This document shows positions 1-8,972 of a stretch of DNA of 39,680 bases, piece by piece (the stretch's first letter is position 1; each line of letters begins with the position of its first letter). Origin of the DNA: Gymnopus androsaceus JB14 (Eukaryota; Basidiomycota; Agaricomycetes; Agaricales; Omphalotaceae). A program made the position numbers and the translations under genes. The stretch spans positions 1 through 39,680 of the forward strand of contig ML769868.1 in assembly GCA_009733575.1 (NCBI GenBank), written 5' to 3'. Below the pieces are notes generated by a model. The model was given only the letters and a program-made list of their open reading frames with translations, was not told where the DNA came from and made no database searches.

Positions 1-1107
1 GAATCTACCATCTCGTTTATTACCATGATTTATCTCCTTTCCGTTACTACAATTTCATTCTTGATTCATGAAGTTTAGTGTAGGAAATCTGTCAAGTCGA
101 TATGCGACAAATCAATATGACTTTCACTTGACCAAAATCTGAATTTGATCGAAAAAATAACGGAGGCGTTTTCACGCTCATTGAAAGACAACAAAGCGGT
201 CATTAATTCAAGGATACAAATATCACTACCAATACAAGTGCTTTACTGAGAGAATTCGGTAGAGCTTAATTTTTTCCCTTTCCCGTGTGTTGGTCGGAAG
301 AGTACAGTAAACAAATTCTCAGCTTAAATAATCATGCTGTCACTTTGGATTGGCTAAGCACTGTGCTCAATATATCAGTAAATATACTGGCAACATTCCT
401 GATAGCTTATCGGGCATGGTAGGCATTGAGCACATCATTCATTTTCAATATACTTACTTGGAACTCCATCTGTTGTTTAGGATATATCATCAATCTAACA
501 AAGCAATATTGCGCAACAAAAAAACACAAGTGGAAGCCATTCTACTACTAATGGTTGAGTCTGGTGCAATACTTGGCATGGTACAGGTCTGTAATTCTCA
601 CAAGTGTCAGGAAATACCCGAAGTGATAGATTATTGCATGAAAAGGTAACCAGCATTATATTCAACGCACTGGACATCCATACAGCCCTCGATTCCCCTA
701 TTGATAAAGCCAATGGCTTTCTTGACATTTTATATATGTACAGTGCTGTAAGTCAGATTCTATTCTGATATCAAGTTTCAACATTTGACATGGATTATTC
801 AATTGGTCTTTCTTTGATCTATAGGCCCTGAATCCAGTTGTTCTCGTTATCCTGATTCAAACAGGAAATACCTATGAGCACAGTTTTCATTTGGAAGATG
901 TCCCCTCCCTGGAAAATAATTCATTGCCAAATATTGGCTAAAAAATCAAGCTTGTTAGGCCATGGACTTTGGAATTTGCTTTTGATTTCCTTAATTTTAT
1001 TTTGATTTCAATCTGATTCTAATTCTTTCTTCTTTGATACTTGCAAGCTGTCATTTTTTCATCTCAGCCTAGTCTCACCTAGCTCCCCCACGCCCCGAAA
1101 TGTGCCA
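1..1107. other. non-coding stretch, nothing recognised
   Basis: I see no recognisable gene here. The longest open frames are under 100 codons, overlap each other on opposite strands and show no domain-like pattern or consistent splice sites. The stretch is moderately AT-rich and directly precedes the first copy of a tandem duplication. Confidence 0.5.
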
Positions 1108-1880
1108 TTGTCCAATTTACCATGGAGTAGCTTCAGGACTATGCTGTTGCCAGTGTATCGAGTGCAATTTGTCCGAATGGAATTTATCCATGTACTACTT
1201 ATCTGAGCTTCAATACCCAAGATAGAATGAACAAACATTCTGCATCGCTATCCAAATTCTTGCCAAACCATTTTTGATTCTCCGCATAGGTTTTGCAGTC
1301 TTGCCGTGAGGGACTCGAGTTCACCCTACTCTATAAGTCGGTATAGTAAGTTTTCTTTCTGAGTGAATCAGCGAAGCAACAGTATGTAACGGGCGTCAAT
1401 ATTTCTAATTATTTAAAAAATGCATATCTGCGAGGCACCAATCAATTTCACAGTTAAGGTCAAAGCGTATTATATCCAACGACTGCTTCATTCGCCAGGC
1501 CGGACGCCTCAGATCGAATTATTGGCAGACACTGATCTTTCCATCCTAAAAGTGAGCAAACTTTGATCCTCGGGAGATTAAGGGCTCAAGGTTGTGATTG
1601 TTCGCCTAAGATGAAGGCTGATAAAGGCAAGCAAGGGTGGAATATAGTATCTTCTGGTGATCTCTTGCTGATTTAGCCGTGGATAAAAGCAACATGATTT
1701 TGCAGCCCTTTGGTTCATTTACTTGAGCTCTTTCAACACTCTGGTGTGCTCCAGACATAAGTTACTAACGTTTCAATTTTTCGTTGGTCTTGTCTTTGCC
1801 TTGGCTGGGTTCTGCTGTAACTTCTTCGATTCTGTAAGCATGTATGAGTATATATACACTGCTTTGTGGCTTATTGGGTT
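1108..1880 (+). repeat. tandem duplication, copy A
   Basis: This segment is repeated in direct orientation at 1979-2800. Both copies start at TTGTCCAATTT and share long blocks in the same order, for example GGACTCGAGTTCACCCTA, CAGCGAAGCAACA, GTAACGGGCGTCAA and AACTTCTTCGATTCTGTAAG. The offset grows from about 871 to 914 bp because of small indels. By eye the copies are roughly 85% identical, so the duplication is not recent. No intact gene lies in it. Copy A is followed by unrelated sequence, whereas copy B runs up to the broken deaminase gene, so the repeat may be an old promoter or upstream duplication. Confidence 0.85.
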
Positions 1881-1978
1881 GATTGAGAAATATGAAAAAG
1901 AGAAGGAACAGGTAGCTAGTGACATGGCTAAGCGTTTGGGTGCTATGCTTGGCTCGAGCAAGCCAGTGTAGTTCCTGG

Positions 1979-2800
1979 TTGTCCAATTTTCCCGTGGAGC
2001 AGCTTCTGAACGGTGCTGTTGCCGGTGTATCGAATGCAATTTGTCCGAATGACATTTAGCTTTGTATTACTTATCAGAGCTTCAATTCCCAGGATAGAAT
2101 AAACAAAGATTCTGCATCTCTGCTCAGATTCTTGCCAGACCATCGTTCAATTCTCCGCGGAGGTTTTGCAGCGCCTTACCAGTGTGAGGGACTCGAGTTC
2201 ACCCTAGGGAGACTGGACACCGGAGCTAGGATATCCTATAAGTCGGTATAAGTTTTCCATTTTAAGTGAATCAGCGAAGCAACAATATGTAACGGGCGTC
2301 AAGATTTCTGATTATTTAAAAGATGCATGCGAGGCGCTAATCAATTTCACAGTCAAGGTCAAAGCGTATCATATCCAACGGCCGCTTGATTCACCAGGCC
2401 GGACGCCTCAGATCGAATTATGGGCAGACACTGGTCGTTCCATCCTAAAAATTGAGCAATCTTTGATCCTCGGGAGACTAAGGGACCAAAGTCGGGATTG
2501 TTTGCCTAAGATGAAGGCAAGTAAGGGTGAAATGTAGAATAGTATCTTCTGGTGATCTCTTACTGGAATTTAGCTGTTGATAAAAGAAGCATGATCTGTG
2601 CAGGCCTTTGGTTCGAAGTAATTCATTCGCACGACCTCTTCCAACACTCTAGTGCGCTCAGATATAAGTTGCTAGCGTTTCAATTTTTCGTTGGTCTCGT
2701 TGTCTCGCCTTTGTCTTGTTTGGGTACAAATTAACTTCTTCGATTCTGTAAGTACGTATGTGTAATATATATATGTACGCTACTGCGTAGTTTATTGGGT
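1979..2800 (+). repeat. tandem duplication, copy B
   Basis: This is the second copy of the direct repeat that begins at 1108. It carries a small insertion relative to copy A near 2205-2235 and ends at a shared TTATTGGGTT and a CTCGAG-containing block. It lies immediately upstream of the deaminase-family gene and probably contains that gene's promoter region. Confidence 0.85.
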
Positions 2801-2893
2801 TATTCAAGCTCGAGCCTCTTTTTCGGGCGGTTCGATAACCGGGTGCCGCCGGTCCGAAATTCAAATTTGCTTGACTCGCTTTCCTGTTTTACG

Positions 2894-4700
2894 ATGACCA
2901 AACCATGCACTCGACATTCCGGTCAATCTTTCACTCAACTGCCTCCGAGTTGCCCATCATCTGCAGGGACGGCATCTCTCGCAAAGTCCATACACGTACG
3001 CCCAGCTGCAATGACATCTTCATCTGTCCTTAGAGCAAACAGCCCTTCAAAATACTCTCGGAAGGTGTCTCCTAACATTTCTTATGCCACGGTTGCCTGG
3101 AATTCTCTGAAAACATCGACCTCTCTCGATTCCGTGGGGCAGTTCCTTTCCCTTCTACACCCATCCAGACATTCCACCAACCCAACCCAACCCCTACTAG
3201 TACATATTTGGCAGCAGACGATGACTGTGGGATCAGGAACCTCGCAGCTCAGGATCCCGAGTTCTTATCAGAACTTCTTTGCATCAGCAGCGCTTGTGTT
3301 GGAGTTAAACGGAAGACCAAAACTCGGGAAGAATTTGATGACGATATCCGTAAATATAAGGTACTCGATACCTTAGCACAGTCGTGCATTTCGGACCGGG
3401 GACAGATTGCGGCGATGGCTGCGTCTATCTATCCGCGAGAGCCAGGGTCTGTTAGCACGACAATATATCTGGTCTTCAACTCGGAGCTAAAACAATCTCA
3501 AATCGACAACACCTTACGCCATCTGGAACGAATTCTGGACCTAGTTCGAGACATGCGTCAACGAGTTCTAAACGCGGAATCCAGAATCTCACTTGTGTAT
3601 GCAAGACCTTCTCACTGAGTTCTATGACTTTGGTTGGTCCAGATTCGCACAACACGTTTTAGAGAGGGCGCATCAATTCGAAATTGTCAAGGAAGCGGTG
3701 CTGAAGGATAAGGAGGAGTCGGAATCCTTCTTCACCTCGTTCCAGCACGAAATGCTGGATTCTGTGTTCGAAGACATTGACTATATCATCGAGGATGCAA
3801 GAACTCGAAACAGTACTGGAAGGCTGCCTGATGATTTCATCGGCCTTGTTTTTGAGATGTACTATGATTGGAAAAAGAAAGGCATTTTAGAGTGGGATAG
3901 TCCCTATTCTATATTAGTGAAACTGGACCGATTCCGTACGTCGTTGTTTCTGGTATTGCTTATTCTGATCAATAACTTAATTCTTTCTCAGTGAGCGAGA
4001 GCACGATGGATACAGTCCTCTTCAGCATGCAGTCTTGGGCCCAGAAATTAATAGCTTTCCAACTTGATACTATTTCCCTCTTTCAGGCTTCCCAGTCCAG
4101 CCGCTCAACTCGGGTGGTTTTGGGAAGTCAAAGTACCATACGGGTCCAGGATTCTTCGTCCCATGGTTTCCGAAAGCTATCAGTGCACGTTGAACACTCC
4201 CAATATCAGACAAGTCCTGAAACTTGCGGAGGATGCAACAACGATTACTAAAGCCGCCGAAAGAGACCATGAAATTCGGGAGGAGTTTGTGAAAAATCCT
4301 TGTTCAAAGTGCTATCGACAAGAATGGTTCTGAGACCATAGTACGAGTCACTCCAGGAGTCCATTGCGAACTTGCTTTGCTACATCACATACGTTCGCAC
4401 TCTCTGGAGGTACTTCCTTATCTTGGAGTCTCAAAGCCGCCGTGTGGCGTTTGCGAGAAGCACCTTGATTTGTATAGATCGGAGACCACTGGTGAGCCCA
4501 TCATGACACGAGGAAGTCTTACGCCTAATCCTTCGTGGAATTTCCCGAGCATTGACCCCAACGTTCCCAATCAACATATCAGACAGGATCTTGTGAAATC
4601 ATTACAGGGAGTGTTGGTTGATGATTTTAGACGATGGTTCGAAGTTCGAGAAGAATTATTAGAGATGGAGGTTTTGTCTTCGCATTTTAAGTGCTACTAG
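2894..4700 (+). pseudogene. OTT_1508-like nucleic-acid deaminase family gene, frameshifted
   Basis: The 3' part (about 4355-4700) encodes HCELALLHHIR followed by PPCGVCEKHL. This is the HxE plus PCxxC zinc-binding signature of the cytidine-deaminase-like fold, and its arrangement matches the OTT_1508-like deaminase family common in fungi. Members are predicted zinc-dependent nucleic-acid or nucleotide deaminases; the substrate is unknown. The upstream frame at 3208-3590 (charged, helical) and the frame at 3593-3935 look like the usual long N-terminal helical region. A clean 56-bp intron lies at 3936-3991, although a longer one ending at 4085 is also possible. The coding frame changes near 3570-3600, around 4085-4180 and near 4295 (AAAAATCC), where no intron fits, and the 5' end near 2894-3200 is ambiguous. 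I therefore call it a pseudogene or an indel-damaged gene. The family call is fairly sure; the start and exon limits are not. Confidence 0.6.
3936..3991 (+). other. probable intron in the deaminase-family gene
   Basis: The donor GTACGT and the acceptor TTTCTCAG bound 56 bp, typical of basidiomycete introns. An alternative acceptor is at 4085 (CTCTTTCAG), which would make the intron 150 bp. The choice affects the frame downstream. Confidence 0.55.
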
Positions 4701-4734
4701 TAGTTAAAAAAGAAAACCCAAAGAGAAACCCAAA

Positions 4735-5381
4735 CATAGATATCTTTGATTGTGTCCGTACTGCCAAAATCCTATGTTATATATTTTGTCTCAGCTGGTA
4801 AGCTCTCAGTCCCCTTCTCCTTCCCCAGTTCTCTTTGTATTTTCCTTTCCCATTTGCAATAGTCCGAGTCGGACTCGAAACTGGGAGCTCTTAGGTTTTT
4901 TGGAGCGACAGCTGAGTATCCATACCTTCGTCGCATTCATCTCTGCTAACAACGATTTTGGTGCTTTATCTCCTTTTGGATGAAGAGGTAGAAGAGCAAC
5001 TCGACTCTTCAGGCCACATCTATGCTGTATCCCTACTGAACGACTCGAGTTCAGACGTGCCGAATTTACATATCTACCGCAGCGATGAGCTATCGCTGTT
5101 ACTGCCATTCTTGAAGAAAGTGTATCACTTTTCTTAGCAAAGGTATAAGATAGATGTAAAAATACAGTGTTGCATATGCATGGTCCATGGCCAGATCGTA
5201 TGTACATAAGTGTCGAAGCACGTCTAAAAGTACAGTATGCACCGGTACGCGATGGATGGTCAGTACGGGGATATATGGGTAGCTCAATAATTAGTCGAGT
5301 TCAAGGAATGGATGACATCCATCATGCCAGTGCATTTTCCCGAAATACGACGCCTAACGTACAATACAATGGTGTAGCTCC
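4735..5381. other. intergenic, nothing recognised
   Basis: This is the convergent 3' flank between the plus-strand deaminase-family gene and the minus-strand membrane protein. Short open frames on both strands overlap and have no recognisable content, and I see no RNA gene or repeat. Confidence 0.5.
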
Positions 5382-6515
5382 TCACAATGGTCCTGGAACC
5401 GTAGAAATCTCATCAGCATAAAGCGACTCGGTCTCTGCATCCTCGTTGTCGATAACTGATAGACGTTGAGCACCGCCATGCCAGTGCGGTGTATGGTTGG
5501 CTATCGACGTGCTACTAGTAGTGACTGACGCCGATCTCGAGGATATGGCGGAGTCGTCGAAGGGATTTCGGATGGTCAGCGATGCATGTGGGGAGGAGGG
5601 AGAGGAGCCGGTTCGAAGAGAATCAGAACGCTCAATATGGGAAACCATGGTAGTGGAGCGTGACAGAAGCGTTGAGGCTCCTCCTCGACGGGCACGTCTG
5701 GCTCTGGATTTCAATAGTCGTGATACCTTCTCGGTGTTGCCTCTGAGGAGATTTCCCTCCATGTCATTGGTGTCAATGTTGTAATTTTCCTCTGGCCCTC
5801 CATGTACCTCTCCTTGCATGGATCTGTATTGAGAGGGAATCGGCGGAACCTCTGGTGGTTCTTCCCATACTGTAGTGCTGTGAAGGCGGGTGGAAGCCGA
5901 GGCCTGGGAGTAGGCAGACATGGATTCGTCTCCGGAAGAGAGTCCAGAGGATGTTACGGTGACCGTGTCTCTGGAATCTCCATCCGGTACGGTACCAGAT
6001 GGAATGACGAGAGGAGGAAGAGAAGGACGAGGAGGAGATTCAGGTGTGGGGATTTCCTCCATCATGGTGGAAGAAGTCGAGGTTGGTAAGTCTATTTCAC
6101 GATAGTTCATTTGGGTAGGTGTATGGGAATGAGGACGAGCAGAGCGGGATGGGGATGGGAGTATGGTATCATGATGATCTGAGTACGGATTATACTCTGT
6201 TTGGTGTCCAAACTGCGAGACGGTTGGATAGAGTAATGGGTGTAAGCCTTCAGAAGAGGCTTCCCGAGCTCGGCCTCGGGTAACTCTAAGACGGACATGG
6301 CTCTGGGGTGTACCACGTCTAGATCTACGTCGTCGAATTAAATAATATCCGGCTGCTGCTAACAGCAAAGCCGCAAATATTCCTGCGATTAAGCCTCCTA
6401 CTATTGCTCCTACATTTACATTGTGGACACTGGCATTGTCTGAAGTGCTGGCGGTGCTGATAGTCACAGTCGAGATAGAAGCGGAAGCGATGGAAGTTGC
6501 TGTTGCTGGTGGCAT
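5382..6515 (-). CDS. single-pass membrane protein, Ser/Thr-rich with long cytosolic tail
   Basis: One uninterrupted 377-codon frame. Residues 1-35 are rich in Ser, Thr and Ala, with no classical signal peptide. Residues about 36-60 form a glycine/alanine-rich membrane helix (GAIVGGLIAGIFAALLLAA), followed at once by a basic stop-transfer run RRRRSRR. The remaining 310 or so residues are low-complexity, rich in Ser, Pro and Arg, with a basic cluster SRARRARRG near residue 270. This layout (short Ser/Thr-rich outer part, one helix, long disordered tail) is widespread among uncharacterised basidiomycete plasma-membrane or wall-sensor-like proteins (Mid2/Axl2-like in shape only). An N-out/C-in orientation fits the positive-inside rule. 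The start is the first ATG of the frame, with a TATA-like TTTATAATA about 40 bp upstream. No function can be assigned. Confidence 0.75.
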   Translation of the reverse strand: MPPATATSIASASISTVTISTASTSDNASVHNVNVGAIVGGLIAGIFAALLLAAAGYYLIRRRRSRRGTPQSHVRLRVTRGRAREASSEGLHPLLYPTVSQFGHQTEYNPYSDHHDTILPSPSRSARPHSHTPTQMNYREIDLPTSTSSTMMEEIPTPESPPRPSLPPLVIPSGTVPDGDSRDTVTVTSSGLSSGDESMSAYSQASASTRLHSTTVWEEPPEVPPIPSQYRSMQGEVHGGPEENYNIDTNDMEGNLLRGNTEKVSRLLKSRARRARRGGASTLLSRSTTMVSHIERSDSLRTGSSPSSPHASLTIRNPFDDSAISSRSASVTTSSTSIANHTPHWHGGAQRLSVIDNEDAETESLYADEISTVPGPL

Positions 6516-6545
6516 GGACGAGACGGAACGAAAGAGAAAATCTTG

Positions 6546-6558
6546 GCGGGTATTATAA
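6546..6558 (-). promoter_or_regulatory. TATA-like element of the membrane-protein gene
   Basis: On the minus strand the sequence reads CTTTATAATACCC, roughly 35-40 bp upstream of the ATG at 6515. It is a plausible core promoter element, assigned only from motif and spacing. Confidence 0.35.
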
Positions 6559-7012
6559 AGAGTATTAAGCGAGACGGAACGGAGTGTACAGCCTACCTAC
6601 AGCCTGTTGAACTTATCGGAAAACTATCTTGAAACACGCTCCACACTGCCTTTTTATGCGCAGAAACACTTAGAATTGAAATGCGCTGTAATTACGGGTT
6701 TCCCGGATTAGTTGGCCTTTGCTAGTCCGGTGCTAGTCCAAGCTCTTCTTGCCGTTCAGCGCTTCATGCATATCGAGGTTGAGGTCGTCGTTGAGCGAAA
6801 GAGATAAGATAAAATAATCATAATAAGCGCTTGCTTCAGCGTCTAGTAACCTTCACTTTCACTAATCTTGGACCTCTTCAGTTACAGAACGGAACGCGTC
6901 TGCTATTCGAGTTCCAGAGTGCGCTATCTCCGAAGCCTAGCTAATTGACGCGTCAACTGAACTTTTAGATTCAACAGAGAAATAATTCTAATCCGCAGTT
7001 TCAATTTTCAAC
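6559..7012. other. divergent intergenic promoter region
   Basis: About 450 bp separate the minus-strand membrane-protein gene from the plus-strand F-box gene, so both presumably have their promoters here. I see no gene, repeat or RNA feature. Confidence 0.5.
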
Positions 7013-8730
7013 ATGTTCTGCGAAAACTGCCAAAGGAATTTCCCTCAGGCTAATACATCGACTATCCCTGCTCCATTCATATCATCTACCGACCTTCAAA
7101 AGTTACTTCGATCTCCATATCCTCCATCGACCACTCAGGCCTCGGAAATCCCTAACATCGTCGGAAACATCGATGTTGATATTCGGCGTTACGACGCTCG
7201 AATTCATCAGCTCCGATCGGAAATTCATTATGTTGGAAAACAAGCAGAAACGACTGAAAAATCAGAAAGAGAGATACAACTCTCTCCTCGCTCCCGTTAG
7301 GCGCCTTCCAACAGAGGTCTTGCACCATATTTTCGTTATGTACATCAACGTGGAAAAGATGAACCACTTGATGATAAACAGCCCTGCATCCAGCTGGATA
7401 TTTCTCCCTGGACAGAAGCTCATGTCTGTATGTGCCCGTTGGCGAGAAATTGCAAAGTCATGCAAAGATCTTTGGACACATATCTTTTTTGGGGCTATAC
7501 TCTGTTGCAAATGCCGATACGAATAGGAGAATCACTGCGGCACTACAGTGGTGTATGGACCATGCAGGACCCACAGCTCCTCTAGACATAATGCTGGAGT
7601 GGGATCTGTCGGATGATACTGAAGAGTCAGTGTTCTGCGAACTACTGTACTCACAGGCTTCAAGGTGGCGAAATCTTACAATCACGTCTGAGTCGATAGA
7701 TTTAGCTACTCTATTCCCAAGCCTTTTCGAGGGCGAGGCGCCCAATTTTCCCCTGCTGGAAGTCATTCACTCAGACGGATGCCTAAATCTCGGACGGTTT
7801 CACAAAGCGCAAAAGCTTCATGAGCTTTCTCTCTCGTATCCACCTGATATGGATGCCGATGGACCAGTGTTCCCGTGGACCCAAATAAAAACGTTGAACC
7901 TCGATTGCAGTACACCAAGATGTTGTTTCGTGTCTCGCCATCTATCTTTCCTGAGCTCGAATCCCTGTCATATAATTTTTTGTCCGTGTCGTTTGAAATC
8001 CCGGACTTTCCGCCACACACTCTAGATGCTCTTCGATCCTTCTCCTTTACTAGCACATATGGGCTTGCGAGGGCCCTCGAAAATCTCCTGGAACCCGCAT
8101 GCTACCCCGCGTTGGAAAGGATGGTCATCGATTTCAGTTCGCGTCAGGCGATGTAATGTTCCTGCAGTTGTCGGTCCTCGTGTAGAAGACATGGCTTGGC
8201 CGCAACACACAGTGATATCCTTCATCCTACGTTCCACCTGCTCCCTCACCTTCCTGCAATTGGGAGACCCATTCATCTCGACCCACGACCTTTTGACGCT
8301 GCTTCTCCACACACCTGCACTCTCCCATTTGGACTTTTACCAAAATCATAGGCTCGAACCTACCGAGGAACAGTTGGCAGACGATCCTGTATTGGCGCCT
8401 TCCCTTACCATGTCATGGATTAAACGTCTTCATGCCTATGGAACCGAGGGCTCGCACGAGTGTAACAATGCGCTTCTTCCCAAATTGACGAATCTATTCT
8501 TGACCGTGCTCGGCAGTTGGTTTGACGACGACCAGCTCTTCGTGGACGTGATTCTCTCTCGATGGGTACCGGATCCGAGTCTGGCTTCGGATATCGGTAT
8601 TACCTGCTTGAAGGCTGTAAAATTAAAGGTGTGGGGTCGTTCGTTGGACGACAAGGTATATGAACGAGTGGTACAGTTGGGCAAAGCTGGGATGAAGGTT
8701 GAATTGTCGAGCGAAATACCACCGAGATAA
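7013..8730 (+). pseudogene. F-box family gene with four frameshifts
   Basis: The first 95-codon frame has a possible CxxC (FCENCQ), then a leader ending in IRRYDARIHQLRSEI. The next frame continues with LENKQKRLKNQ and SLLAPVRRLPTEVLHHIF, the standard coiled leader plus F-box core (LPxEhLxxIF) of agaricomycete F-box proteins. VCARWREIA follows, which is the second half of the F-box. Later frames (7520-7920, 7900-8130, 8160-8730) give leucine-rich, LRR-like text. Such proteins bind Skp1 in SCF ubiquitin ligases. The frame changes near 7230, at the TTTTTTGGGG run near 7490, near 7910 and near 8150; none of these can be an intron. The total length (about 570 codons) is normal for the family, so the gene is full-length but frameshifted, either a young pseudogene or a product of assembly indels. 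Confidence 0.7.
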
Positions 8731-8972
8731 TGAACGATAGCGCAGAGTTTTTGCCTTTGGAATGTATCTCTTATATCTGTGTATATAACCTGGTAAGTAG
8801 TGATGGTGGTATACGGCGCTTATGTACATACTTCATCATTGCCACCACGCTGCGCGAAACCCATGTCCATTCAATAGATCGTCTTTCCTCTCTTCTTCGT
8901 TCTCTGAGGCTGAAATTCTTTCACTTGCTCAAACCAAGATAACGATTATTTAAGAAAGTTTATAGTGGTGTC

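Noticed and set aside
350..649. 99-codon frame near the left edge
   Set aside because: No domain, biased composition or splice sites; it overlaps an equally long antisense frame.
2795..3376. A 193-codon Ser/Pro-rich open frame
   Set aside because: It overlaps the better-supported deaminase-family frame (3208 onward) and looks like an out-of-frame reading; however, the true 5' end of that gene remains uncertain here.
5497..6105. Plus-strand Arg/Gly-rich frames opposite the membrane-protein gene
   Set aside because: They are antisense to an intact 377-codon frame with a clear membrane helix, and have no start context or domain.
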